NCBI GenBank assembly: GCA_000745135.1
Contig: JQNH01000001.1
Span: forward strand, 1,054,001-1,118,000
Reading direction: 5' to 3'
DNA length: 64,000 bases
Source: Rhizobiales bacterium YIM 77505
GTDB taxonomy: Bacteria; Pseudomonadota; Alphaproteobacteria; Rhizobiales; Beijerinckiaceae
Part shown: one piece after another, positions 42,920 to 51,315 of the stretch
Layout of the letters: each line of letters starts with the position of its first letter
How positions within the stretch are numbered: the stretch's first letter is position 1
Notes under the pieces: generated by a model
Databases searched by the model: none
Seen by the model: only the letters and a program-made list of their open reading frames with translations
What the model was told of the DNA's origin: nothing
Position numbers and translations under genes: made by a program

Positions 42920-43150
42920 TTAGGGCTGCGGCGAAGGGTGAAACGGAAGAGGCGTGGCCGCGGTGGCCCTGGCCAGCGCCAGCGCCTCCGCCAGCACGTC
43001 CATGTCGCCGATATGGTTCACAAGGATCAGGACAAGGCGCGTATTAAGGGCGGCGCTCTCCTCATCCGAGAGGCCGCGGTGCGCCTCGATGAGCATGCGA
43101 TAGGCTTGGTCGGGATCCGAGAGGCGAGGGTCGGTGTGAAGGAGCGGCAT
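42920..43150 (-). CDS. DUF2783 small protein, possible coupling subunit of the flavin hydroxylase
   Basis: 76 residues, about 8 kDa. DPDQAYRMLIEAHRGLSDEESAALNTRLVLILVNHIGD is the DUF2783 pattern. Small proteins of this size accompany flavin hydroxylases of the 3-hydroxyphenylacetate 6-hydroxylase type (MhaB with MhaA in Pseudomonas putida). Here the candidate partner hydroxylase is at 44030-45634 on the same strand, with a plus-strand transporter gene in between. Role inferred, not shown. Confidence 0.75.
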   Translation of the reverse strand: MPLLHTDPRLSDPDQAYRMLIEAHRGLSDEESAALNTRLVLILVNHIGDMDVLAEALALARATAATPLPFHPSPQP

Positions 43151-43257
43151 GGTCTCGTCTCGCTTCTGGGTGGAATCATCTCTACATGACGCGAACGCAG
43201 GGCTGCCAGCTTCTTCCGCCGGAACGGGTCGTCAACGGCTGCTGCTTGCGTTGAGGG

Positions 43258-44013
43258 ATGCGGATGTTCTCTGGCGACCTTGCCTTCTTCATTGCGCTTG
43301 GGTTCCTCGCCCAGCTCGTCGATGGTGCGCTTGGCATGGCCTATGGCCTGATCGCGACCTCCTTCCTCCTCGCCTTCGGAGCGCCGCCGACAGTGGCAAG
43401 CGCAAGCGTGCATGCCGCCGAGGTGGTGACCACGGGCCTTGCCGGCGCATCCCATGTCTGGCACCGCAATATCGAGTGGCGCATGTTTCGGCGCCTCGCC
43501 GTCGCGGGCGCCACGGGAGGCGTGCTTGGCGCCTACGTGCTGACGGAGCTCCCGGAGAGCACCATCAAGCTCTTCGTCACCGTCTACCTGTTCGCCATGG
43601 CGCTCCTGATCGTTCGTCGCATCCTGATGAAACGGGTGAACACGCAGCGCACCCTCAACGAGATCCCGATCGGCCTTGGGGGCGGTTTCCTCGACGCGAT
43701 CGGCGGCGGCGGCTGGGGGCCGATCGTCAACTCGACGCTGATCGCGAGCGGCGAAAGCCCGCGCCACAGCATTGGGTCGGTGAGTCTCGCGGAGTTCTTC
43801 GTCACGGCCGCGATCTCCGTGACGTTCGTCCTCGCCCTCGACTTGTCCACCTATGGCCGGGTGGTGCTGGGCCTCGTGATCGGCGGTGCTTTGGCGGCTC
43901 CGTTCGCCGGCTGGTTCAGCCGCATCATACCGCAACGTCTGCTCATGACGCTTGTTGCCATCGTGGTGAGCTGCCTTGCCATCTACAACCTGGTCCGCCT
44001 CATGAGCGGGTAA
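43258..44013 (+). CDS. TauE/SafE-family sulfite/organic anion exporter-like membrane protein
   Basis: 251 residues, about 8 helices. The duplicated motif appears as FLAQLVDGALGMAYGLIATSFLLAFG in the first half and GGGFLDAIGGGGWGPIVNSTLI in the second half. These permeases export sulfite, sulfoacetate or other small anions. It sits inside the aromatic catabolism cluster but on the opposite strand, interrupting the hydroxylase and DUF2783 genes. Confidence 0.88.
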   Translation: MRMFSGDLAFFIALGFLAQLVDGALGMAYGLIATSFLLAFGAPPTVASASVHAAEVVTTGLAGASHVWHRNIEWRMFRRLAVAGATGGVLGAYVLTELPESTIKLFVTVYLFAMALLIVRRILMKRVNTQRTLNEIPIGLGGGFLDAIGGGGWGPIVNSTLIASGESPRHSIGSVSLAEFFVTAAISVTFVLALDLSTYGRVVLGLVIGGALAAPFAGWFSRIIPQRLLMTLVAIVVSCLAIYNLVRLMSG

Positions 44014-44029
44014 GCCCTTTGCCGACCGG

Positions 44030-45634
44030 TCAGGAAAGCGAGGCTCCGCGCATCCGCGCAACCGCTTGCGCAAGGGTGTCGGAATCGAGCGCGCGCCAGC
44101 GGGCAGCCAAGTGCTGGTCGGGTCGCAGGAGGTAGGCAGCGCCTGGCGTCGCGTCGAAACGCTCGGCGAAGCGGCCATTGCGATCGAATAGATCCTCGCC
44201 GATGACGAGGTGGCGTAATCCGGGCAGGATCCGCCTTGCCGACCCGTTCCCCACCGTGAGCAGCGTTGGGTCGCCTCCCACTGCCTCGAGCAGCCATATC
44301 GGGCGGCCGTTCCGGTCCACGAGGGGCGCGTCCGGAACGGGGGCGCCAAGCCGCGCGCTTCCGGACCAGGTGTCCCGATCAGGGGTCGATAAGGGCGTGT
44401 CGTGAACGGTCGGCGTGGATAGCCGTCCCGAGTTGACGAAGCGCTTGGCAAAAGCCGCGCGCCTCGCAAGGGCAAGCGCAGCGTCGCGGAAGCGCAACTC
44501 CTGGGCAGAGCGCGGGGCGATGAAGTCGGTTGAACGGGTCGAGTGAGCGATGTTCTCGTCCGCTGCCGCGGAGCGCTCAAGGTCGTATGACTCGATGAGG
44601 GCGAGCGGCGCCTCTCCCTTCAAGACGAGAGCGAGCTTCCAGGCGAGATTCTCGGCGTCCTGAATGCCGGAATTGGCGCCGCGGGCGCCGAACGGGGACA
44701 CCTGGTGGGCGGCGTCACCCACGAAAACCACTCGCCCATGCACGAAGCGGGCGAGCCGCCGGCACTGAAAGGTGTAGACCGACACCCATTCGAGCGCGAA
44801 GTCCTCGTGACCGAGCATTTGCCTCAGGCGCGGGATCACGCGCTCCGGCTTCTGCTCCTCGATGGGGTCCGCGTCCCAGCCGAGTTGGAGATCGATGCGC
44901 CACACGTCGTCCGGCTGCTTGTGGAGCAGGGCGGAGCGGCCGGAATGAAAGGGCGGGTCGAACCAGAACCAACGCTCGGATGGAAACTCGCCCGACATCT
45001 TCACGTCGGCGATGAGGAAGCGGTCCTCGAAGACCTCGCCGATGAAATCGAGGTTCAGGATCCGCCTTAAGGTCGAGCGGGCGCCGTCAGCGGCAACGAC
45101 CCATTCGGCGTCGAGCCTGTAGGGTCCGTCCGGCGTCTCGACCGAGAGCCGCGCACCGTCGTTGCGCGGCTCAAGCCCTGTCACCTTGTTGCGCCAGCGT
45201 ATGTCGAGGTTCGGGAGCTCGGCCGCGCGCTCGCAAAGGAAGCGTTCGAGGTAATATTGCTGCAGGTTGATGAAGGCGGGCATCTTGTGCCCGTCCTCCG
45301 GGAGAAGATCGAACTGGTAGAGCAATTCGTTCCGCTGGAAGACCTTGCCGACCTTCCAGGTGACGCCCTTTTCCAGGCACTTCGCCGCAACGCCAAGCCG
45401 GTCGAGGATCTCGAGGGTGCGCTTGGCATAGCAGATGCCGCGCGAGCCCTCGCCGATGCGGTCGGCGTCGTCAAGCAACACCACGGCCACGCCCCGCTGC
45501 GCAAGATCGATCGCTGTGCAAAGTCCTACCGGGCCGGCCCCCACCACGATCACCGGATGATGGGCGGGCGTGGCGCGATCCTGGTCGGGCGAGCGGCGAT
45601 AGCCGAATTGGAAAAGGGCTTTGCGCGTGTTCAT
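44030..45634 (-). CDS. FAD-dependent aromatic hydroxylase (3-hydroxyphenylacetate 6-hydroxylase/MhpA-like)
   Basis: 534 residues of the p-hydroxybenzoate hydroxylase fold. FAD-binding GAGPVGLCTAIDLAQRG (about 31-47), DG motif WVVAADGARS, second FAD motif VFVGDAAHQVSPFGARGANSGIQDAENLAWKL (read in parts), and a C-terminal thioredoxin-like domain (about 420-534). It uses NAD(P)H and O2 to hydroxylate a phenolic acid. The cluster with homogentisate genes and a DUF2783 partner suggests 3-hydroxyphenylacetate to homogentisate. ATG 45634 has AGGGAC upstream; a GTG four codons earlier is less likely. Confidence 0.82.
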   Translation of the reverse strand: MNTRKALFQFGYRRSPDQDRATPAHHPVIVVGAGPVGLCTAIDLAQRGVAVVLLDDADRIGEGSRGICYAKRTLEILDRLGVAAKCLEKGVTWKVGKVFQRNELLYQFDLLPEDGHKMPAFINLQQYYLERFLCERAAELPNLDIRWRNKVTGLEPRNDGARLSVETPDGPYRLDAEWVVAADGARSTLRRILNLDFIGEVFEDRFLIADVKMSGEFPSERWFWFDPPFHSGRSALLHKQPDDVWRIDLQLGWDADPIEEQKPERVIPRLRQMLGHEDFALEWVSVYTFQCRRLARFVHGRVVFVGDAAHQVSPFGARGANSGIQDAENLAWKLALVLKGEAPLALIESYDLERSAAADENIAHSTRSTDFIAPRSAQELRFRDAALALARRAAFAKRFVNSGRLSTPTVHDTPLSTPDRDTWSGSARLGAPVPDAPLVDRNGRPIWLLEAVGGDPTLLTVGNGSARRILPGLRHLVIGEDLFDRNGRFAERFDATPGAAYLLRPDQHLAARWRALDSDTLAQAVARMRGASLS

Positions 45635-45659
45635 GATGTCCCTCACCCGATCGTCGCCC

Positions 45660-45700
45660 TTGGCGCCGGCTCGACCTCGCCCCTTCAGGGCGAGGTGGAC
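45660..45700. repeat. Hairpin intergenic repeat
   Basis: CCTCGCCCC-TTCA-GGGCGAGG, a perfect hairpin between the hydroxylase and MBL-fold genes, of the same family as the elements near 46765 and 49094. Confidence 0.5.
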
Positions 45701-45701
45701 A

Positions 45702-46655
45702 CTACCCCTGAAGCTTCTCCCACATCTCGCGATCGCGTTCCGCCGTCCAGATCACCGGGTGGTCGATCCCGGAGGCCTCGTCATAGGCGCGTGAGACGTT
45801 GAACGGCAGACAGTGCTCATAGATGGCGAAGGACGAGAACTTCGGGTCCATCGCTTCCCGGACGGCCGCGAAGGTTTCCTTGAGGGACCGCCCGCGGGCG
45901 ACGGAAAGTTCCGCCGTCCCGTAGAGGGTGTTCACGAAGTCCCGCGTCATGGCGATCGCCTCGCGCACGGTGCCGTGGCCCACAAGAGCATCGCCGCGGC
46001 CCGGCACCAGCGCCTGCGGCTCGAACTCGCGGATGGCGTCGAGGGTGAGGGGCCATTCGCGCAAATGCGCGTCGCCGCAATAGCAGGCGGAATGATACTC
46101 GACGAGATCGCCGGAGAACATCACCTGCGCGTCCGGCACCCAGGCGACGATATCGCCGGCGGTGTGGCCGGCGCCAAGATGCAGGAGCTTCACCTCGCGC
46201 TTGCCGAGGAAGACCGACATCTCGTTCTCGAAGGTGAGGGTCGGCCAGGTAAGACCCGGAGGGATGCTTTCGGCGCCGGGGAAGAGGCGCGGAAATCGCC
46301 CGATCTCGGACGCTTTGTCCTGTTCGCCGCGCTCGACGATGAGCTCGTAAGTCCCTTTAGAGGCGATGATGCCTTGCGCCTTGTAGGCCGAGGCGCCGAG
46401 CACCCGCACCGCGTGGTAGTGGGACAGCACGACGTACTTGATAGGCTTGTCCGTCACCTCGCGCACGCGTGCGATGACGCCTTCGGCCATGGCCGGCGTC
46501 GCTTGGGCGTCGATCACCATGCAGCAATCGTCTCCGACGATGACGCCGGAGTTGGGATCGCCTTGCGCCGTGTAAGCGAAGAGGCCAGCCCCGACCTCGG
46601 TGAAGGAGACCTGCTTCTCCGCAAGATCCGCGGTCGAGGCGAAGGGTTTGGTCAT
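45702..46655 (-). CDS. Metallo-beta-lactamase-fold hydrolase with altered metal motif
   Basis: 317 residues. The MBL fold is clear (GVIVGDDCCMVIDAQAT, LGAGHTAGDIVAWVPDAQVMFSGDLVEYH). The canonical HxHxDH box is replaced by HYHAVR, so the Asp and third His are missing and only one metal site, or none, may be kept. The cluster suggests a role in aromatic-acid catabolism, perhaps hydrolysis of a lactone or thioester side product; inferred only. GGAGA before the ATG. Confidence 0.8.
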   Translation of the reverse strand: MTKPFASTADLAEKQVSFTEVGAGLFAYTAQGDPNSGVIVGDDCCMVIDAQATPAMAEGVIARVREVTDKPIKYVVLSHYHAVRVLGASAYKAQGIIASKGTYELIVERGEQDKASEIGRFPRLFPGAESIPPGLTWPTLTFENEMSVFLGKREVKLLHLGAGHTAGDIVAWVPDAQVMFSGDLVEYHSACYCGDAHLREWPLTLDAIREFEPQALVPGRGDALVGHGTVREAIAMTRDFVNTLYGTAELSVARGRSLKETFAAVREAMDPKFSSFAIYEHCLPFNVSRAYDEASGIDHPVIWTAERDREMWEKLQG

Positions 46656-46781
46656 TGTCGTTCTCCAGATTAACGCATCCCTTCTCCTGGAGGGGGAAGG
46701 TGTTGCTGAAGGCGACGGATGAGGGGAGAGTCCTTTCCGGAAGGGACGCTCCGCCGGCTCGACCTCTCCCTTGAGGAGAGG

Positions 46782-47795
46782 TTAGACCCCATACCGCACC
46801 ACCTCCTGCTCGATCGCGCCGAAGACGGAGTGGCCGGCCTTGTCCTTCATTTCGATGCGCACGGTATCTCCGAACTTGAGGAACTCCGTCTTTGGCCTCC
46901 CCTCGCGGAGCGTTTCGACGGTGCGCATCTCGGCGATGCAGGAATAGCCGCGCCCGCCCTCGGCGATCGGGCGGCCCGGGCCGCCGTCGGGATCCTTGTT
47001 GGAGACGGTGCCTGAGCCGATGATCGTGCCCGCACCGAGCGGGCGGGTCTTCGCGGCATGGGCGATGAGGGTCGGGAAGTCGAAGGTCATATCCTCGCCG
47101 GCGTTCGGGCAGCCGAAGGGACGGCCCTTGACGGCGGAGAGGAGGGGGAGGGCGAGCTTCGTCCCGTCCCAGGCGTCTCCAAGCTCGTCGGGGGTCACCG
47201 CCACCGGTGAGAAGGCTGAGGAAGGCTTTCCTTGAAAGAAGCCGAAGCCCTTGGCGAGCTCGGCCGGGATAAGGTTGCGCAGCGACACGTCGTTGACGAG
47301 CATCACGAGGCGGATCGCCCGTGCCGCCTCCTCCCGCGAGGCGCCCATCGGCACGTCGCCAGTGACGACCGCGACCTCCCCTTCGAAATCGATGCCCCAG
47401 CTCTCATCCGCCAGGGCGATGGGATCGCGGGGGCCGAGGAACGAGTCGGAGCCGCCCTGATACATCAGCGGGTCCGTCCAGAAGCTCGCCGGCATCTCCG
47501 CTCCGCGCGCTTTGCGCACCAGTTCCACATGGTTCACATAAGCCGAGCCATCCGCCCACTGATAGGCGCGGGGCAGGGGCGAAGCGCAGTCATGCTCGTG
47601 GAAGCGGAAGGACGGCACGCTGCCGTGTTCGAGCTGATCGGCGAGGTCCTGCAGACGAGGCCCGAGACGGTCCCAGTCGTCGAGGGCCGCCTGCAGAGTC
47701 GGTGCCACGATGAACGCATCGGTGGCGCGGGTGAGGTCCCTCGAGACGACCACGAGCCGCCCATCGCGGCCGTGTTTCAGGCTTGCAAGTTTCAT
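46782..47795 (-). CDS. fahA: Fumarylacetoacetate hydrolase family protein
   Basis: 337 residues, the short bacterial FAH form. GIDFEGEVAVVTGDVP gives the metal-binding Asp/Glu pattern; GKPSSAFSPVAVTPDELGD, GSGTVSNKD and FGDTVRIEMKD follow. It cleaves fumarylacetoacetate to fumarate and acetoacetate, the last homogentisate pathway step; its position 1.3 kb from hmgA supports this. Start MKLASLKHG at 47795; an earlier ATG (47870) overlaps the divergent neighbour. Confidence 0.9.
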   Translation of the reverse strand: MKLASLKHGRDGRLVVVSRDLTRATDAFIVAPTLQAALDDWDRLGPRLQDLADQLEHGSVPSFRFHEHDCASPLPRAYQWADGSAYVNHVELVRKARGAEMPASFWTDPLMYQGGSDSFLGPRDPIALADESWGIDFEGEVAVVTGDVPMGASREEAARAIRLVMLVNDVSLRNLIPAELAKGFGFFQGKPSSAFSPVAVTPDELGDAWDGTKLALPLLSAVKGRPFGCPNAGEDMTFDFPTLIAHAAKTRPLGAGTIIGSGTVSNKDPDGGPGRPIAEGGRGYSCIAEMRTVETLREGRPKTEFLKFGDTVRIEMKDKAGHSVFGAIEQEVVRYGV

Positions 47796-47863
47796 AGCAT
47801 TCCGCCCGCCTTTTGTGCTTGAGTACCGCCACTCGAACGAAACACCAAAGAGGATCGCCCGCG

Positions 47864-48967
47864 ATGACATCCCCCGGTATGAAGCGTCGCAACTTTCTGA
47901 AGGGTGCCGGCCTGGCGACGGCGGCGAGCGCAGTGGCCGCGCCGGCCATAGCGCAATCCGCGCCGGAAGTGCGTTGGCGACTCACCTCGAGCTTCCCGCG
48001 CCAGCTCGACACGATCTTCGGGACGGCGCAGACGCTGGCCCGGTACGTGGCGGAGGCCACCGATAACCGCTTCCAGATCCAGACATTTCCGGCCGGCGAG
48101 TTGGTGGGCGGCCTGCAGGCCCTCGACGCGGTGCAGACCGGCTCGATCGAGTGCTGCCAGACGCCGATCTACTTCTATACCGGCAAGGAGCCGGCGCTGG
48201 CCCTTGGCACCGGCGTCCCCTTTGGCCTCAACGCCCGCCAGCAGCATGCCTGGTGGCATTTCGGCGGTGGTGACAAGATCATCAACGACGTCCTTGCCCG
48301 CTTCAACACCGTGGGGCTCGTCATGGGCCAATCGGGCACGCAGATGGGCGGCTTCTTCCGCAAGGAGCTGCAGTCGCCCGCCGATCTCCAAGGCCTCAAG
48401 TTCCGCATCGGCGGCCTCGGCGGGCAGGTGCTGCAGAAACTCGGCGTTGTTCCCCAGCAGATCGCAGGCGGCGACGTCTATCCGGCCCTCGAACGCGGAA
48501 CCATCGATGCGGCCGAGTTCGTCGGCCCTTATGACGATGAGAAGCTCGGCCTTTCCAAGGTGGCGAAGTACTACTACGCCCCCGGCTGGTGGGAGGGCGG
48601 CGCCATGCTCCACCTGGTCATCAACCAGGCGAAATACAACGAGCTGCCGAAGAAATACAAGGCGCTGCTGTTCCATGCCTGCGAGGCGGCGAACAACTGG
48701 ATGCTGGCGAAGTACGATGCGGTCAACGCTCAGGCTCTGAAGCGCATGATTGGGGCCGGAACGGAGCTGCGCATCTTCCCGCAATCGATCATGGAGGCCG
48801 CGCTGAAAGCCGCGAACGAGCTCTATGCGGAGCTCTCCGAGAAGAGCCCGGACTTCAAGAAGGGCTATGACTCCATGGTGGCCTTCCGGGGCGAAGTGCT
48901 TCCCTGGTGGCAGGTGAACGAGTTCCAGTACGACGCCTTCATGGTCCGCACGAAGGGCAGGGTGTAG
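47864..48967 (+). CDS. TRAP-type periplasmic solute-binding protein (orphan)
   Basis: 367 residues. Tat signal MKRRNFLKGAGLATAAS, mature from about PAIAQS. DctP/TakP-like fold: ELVGGLQALDAVQTGSIE, GLKFRIGGLGGQVLQKLGVVPQQIAGGDVYPALERGTIDAAEFV seen in parts. Family ligands include keto acids and aromatic acids. No DctQ or DctM membrane genes are nearby, so it must work with a distant permease. AGAGGA precedes the chosen ATG at 47864. Confidence 0.9.
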   Translation: MTSPGMKRRNFLKGAGLATAASAVAAPAIAQSAPEVRWRLTSSFPRQLDTIFGTAQTLARYVAEATDNRFQIQTFPAGELVGGLQALDAVQTGSIECCQTPIYFYTGKEPALALGTGVPFGLNARQQHAWWHFGGGDKIINDVLARFNTVGLVMGQSGTQMGGFFRKELQSPADLQGLKFRIGGLGGQVLQKLGVVPQQIAGGDVYPALERGTIDAAEFVGPYDDEKLGLSKVAKYYYAPGWWEGGAMLHLVINQAKYNELPKKYKALLFHACEAANNWMLAKYDAVNAQALKRMIGAGTELRIFPQSIMEAALKAANELYAELSEKSPDFKKGYDSMVAFRGEVLPWWQVNEFQYDAFMVRTKGRV

Positions 48968-48971
48968 TTCG

Positions 48972-49118
48972 CCCCCCTCTCCGTGCGCACGGGGAGAGGC
49001 CGGATCGGTGGAGCCGACCGGGTGAGGGGGCGCATTCCGACAGGCTCTTGGCGGCGGCGCGCCTCTTGCTGGGTCGCGCCTTGGGCGCGACCCGACCTCT
49101 CCCTTCCGGGGAGAGGTC
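48972..49118. repeat. Tandem hairpin intergenic repeats before the hmgA stop
   Basis: CCTCTCC/GGAGAGG hairpin (48976-48999), GGTGGAGCCGACC-GGGTGAGGGG, GTCGCGCC/GGGCGCGAC and GACCTCTCCC/GGGGAGAGGTC (49094-49118). No coding content between the TRAP binding protein and hmgA. The last hairpin touches the hmgA stop and could end its transcript. Confidence 0.55.
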
Positions 49119-50490
49119 ACTCCGGCTCCCGCCGATTCGGGTTGAAGTGCTTCCTCAACCCCTTCCAGCAGTCGATGTAGTTCTCCTGCAGCTCGGACAG
49201 CTCCGAGGCGTACCTCGTGACGCGCTGCGGGAAGCGGGTCTCGAACATGAAGGCAAGGGTGTTCGCGAGCTTGACGGGCTTCAGTTCAACGTTCGAGGCA
49301 TGTTCGAACGCCTGCTCGTCCGGCCCGTGCGGCAGCATCTGGTTATGGAGTGACATGCCGCCTGGGATGAAGCCTTCGGGCTTGGCGTCATAAACGCCGA
49401 ACACGAGGCCCATGAACTCGCTCATCAGGTTGCGATGATACCAGGGCGGCCGGAAGGTGTTCTCGGACACGAGCCAGCGCTCGGGGAAGATGACAAAGTC
49501 CACATTGGCGGTGCCTGGGGTTTCAGAGGGCGCCGTGAGGACGGTGAAGATCGACGGGTCGGCGTGGTCGTAGAGGATGGGCCCCACCGGCGAGAAGCGG
49601 CGAAGGTCGTATTTGTAGGGCGCATAGTTGCCATGCCAGGCGACCACATCGAGCGGCGATTGACCGATCTCGGTGACATAGAGCTCGCCGCCCCATTTCA
49701 CATAGAGGAGCGACGGCTCCTCGCGATCCTCATAGGCGGCCACCGGCGTGTAGAAGTCGCGCGGATTGGCCAGGCAATTCGCGCCGATCGGCCCGCGGTC
49801 GGGTAGGGTGAAGGTGCCGCCATAGTTCTCGCACACATAGGCGCGAGCGGGGCCGTCGATGAGCTCGACCCGGAAGATCATGCCGCGTTTGATGACGCAG
49901 ATCTCGCCCGGCTCGATGTCGATCACCCCGAACTCGGTCCGGAAGCGCAGTCGCCCCTCCTGCGCCACCACCAGGAACTCGCCATCCGCGTTGAAAAAGT
50001 ACTCGTTCTCCATCGAGCGGGTGACGAGGAGGAGATGCGCCGCCATCCCCGCCTGCGTGTCCGAGTCGCCGGCCGTGGTGATCGTGCGCAGCCCTGTGAC
50101 GAAGGTCAGCGGCTCGTCAGGGATCGGGATCGGCGACCAGCGCAGCTGTCCGATCGGTCGTTCGCTCTCCTCGCGGGCAGCCGGTGCCGTTCGGATCAGG
50201 CCCTTGTCGATCTTCCGGTAGCGGCCGGAGTGTTTGACGGTCGGGCGGATCCGGTAGAGCCAGGAGCGCTCATTGGAGGCCTGTGGGGCGGTGAAGGGAG
50301 AACCCGAGAGCTGCTCGGCATAGAGGCCGTAATTGACCTTCTGGGGCGAATTCATGCCGATCGGCAGGGCGCCAGGCAGCGCCTCCGTTTCGAAGGTGTT
50401 CCCGAAGCCGGACATGTAGCCGGGATAGACGGCAGTCGGCAGGTCGACGGGCGCGTATTGCTTGAAGCCGGTCGGGGTTTGGACGTTCAT
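49117..50490 (-). CDS. hmgA: Homogentisate 1,2-dioxygenase
   Basis: 457 residues. [21 protein letters not shown] and the N-terminal domain motifs are diagnostic; the C-terminal cupin includes [16 protein letters not shown] with metal-site His/Glu and [12 protein letters not shown] non-haem Fe(II) enzyme that opens the homogentisate ring to maleylacetoacetate. AGGAGGTCGTC precedes ATG 50490. Divergent from a marR gene with operator-like palindromes between. Confidence 0.96.
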   Translation of the reverse strand: MNVQTPTGFKQYAPVDLPTAVYPGYMSGFGNTFETEALPGALPIGMNSPQKVNYGLYAEQLSGSPFTAPQASNERSWLYRIRPTVKHSGRYRKIDKGLIRTAPAAREESERPIGQLRWSPIPIPDEPLTFVTGLRTITTAGDSDTQAGMAAHLLLVTRSMENEYFFNADGEFLVVAQEGRLRFRTEFGVIDIEPGEICVIKRGMIFRVELIDGPARAYVCENYGGTFTLPDRGPIGANCLANPRDFYTPVAAYEDREEPSLLYVKWGGELYVTEIGQSPLDVVAWHGNYAPYKYDLRRFSPVGPILYDHADPSIFTVLTAPSETPGTANVDFVIFPERWLVSENTFRPPWYHRNLMSEFMGLVFGVYDAKPEGFIPGGMSLHNQMLPHGPDEQAFEHASNVELKPVKLANTLAFMFETRFPQRVTRYASELSELQENYIDCWKGLRKHFNPNRREPE

Positions 50491-50636
50491 GACGACCTCC
50501 TGCGCATTCGGTGCTCGCTGGCCAGCGACGGACGCCATTCCGGGGCCGAAGGCGGAACCCGAAATCCAGGCGCGCCTCCCGTCAGAATGAGCGCCGCAGG
50601 ATCGCTGCGCTCGTCTCCATACGGTCGGCACCGTGG

Positions 50637-50682
50637 GTTGCCGTCGCGATGCGAAGCATCGCTGCGGAACGACGGCCGGCGC
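50637..50682. repeat. REP-like palindromic element in the hmgA-marR intergenic region
   Basis: CCGTCG ... ATGCGAAGCAT ... CGACGG: nested inverted repeats (GATGC-GAA-GCATC inside) in a non-coding stretch. Part of 50491-50688, which otherwise holds nothing I can name. Confidence 0.4.
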
Positions 50683-50688
50683 AAAGCA

Positions 50689-50732
50689 GTTGCCAATGCA
50701 ACCAATTCTGCGGTATTCGTTGCATCGGCAAC
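50689..50732. promoter_or_regulatory. Two MarR-type operators between hmgA and marR
   Basis: GTTGCCAATGCAAC (50689-50702) and GTTGCATCGGCAAC (50719-50732). Each is an inverted repeat GTTGC-N4-GCAAC, and the two are mirror images of each other with 13 of 14 positions matching. Their centres are 30 bp (about three turns) apart, just before the marR start. Likely binding sites for the adjacent regulator, controlling both directions. Confidence 0.72.
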
Positions 50733-50743
50733 CGATCTTGTCA

Positions 50744-51247
50744 ATGATGAGCGCGCGATCCGTCGCACAGAGCCGCCGCCCGCCCCGGCCGCAGGTGGTG
50801 CTGGAGGAGTTCCTCCCCTACCGATTGAACGTTCTCGCCACCCTTGTCTCGAACGCCCTCGCCCGCATCTATGAGGAGCGCTTCGGCCTTACGATCCCGG
50901 GTTGGCGGATCATCGCGACGCTCGGCCAATACGAGGGGCGCACGGCGCGCGACATTGCGGCTCATTCGGTCATGCACAAATCCACGGTCTCGCGCGCGCT
51001 CTCGGCGCTGGAGGAGCGCGGTCTTGTGGAGCGCAAGCCCAACCCGGAGGACATGCGCGAGGAACTCCTCACCCTGACCGAGGCGGGCAGGGCGGTCTAT
51101 GAGGCCTTGGCGCCAGAGGCCCTCGCCTTCGAAGAACGGACTCTCTCCGTTCTCACGCCTGCCGAGCAGCGCACGTTCTTCGACCTGGTCCTGCGGCTCG
51201 ACGCGCAGGCCCGCCGCCTCGCGGGCGCGAAAGTGCGGGAGGTGTAG
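50744..51247 (+). CDS. MarR-family regulator of the homogentisate genes (inferred)
   Basis: About 167 residues. Winged-helix MarR core: [46 protein letters not shown] in [32 protein letters not shown], wing [14 protein letters not shown]. The start is ATG 50744 or 50747 (no strong ribosome site), because upstream ATGs fall within the operators. Position between hmgA and hppD suggests it represses aromatic catabolism until a pathway compound, such as homogentisate, binds. Confidence 0.88.
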   Translation: MMSARSVAQSRRPPRPQVVLEEFLPYRLNVLATLVSNALARIYEERFGLTIPGWRIIATLGQYEGRTARDIAAHSVMHKSTVSRALSALEERGLVERKPNPEDMREELLTLTEAGRAVYEALAPEALAFEERTLSVLTPAEQRTFFDLVLRLDAQARRLAGAKVREV

Positions 51248-51315
51248 CGGCGCCGCTGTCTTACGAAACGCAACCGGCGCACGTCTTCAGCGTGTCACTC
51301 TCGAGGAGAACCACC

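Noticed and set aside
43221-43252. GGAAC and CGTT ahead of the TauE/SafE gene
   Set aside because: Spacer is 23 bases, outside the 16-17 expected for EcfG.
50666-50691. GGAAC-N17-AGTT upstream of marR
   Set aside because: Lies in a REP-like palindromic element and runs into the MarR operator; the gene has no stress context and the -10 is imperfect, so chance is likely.
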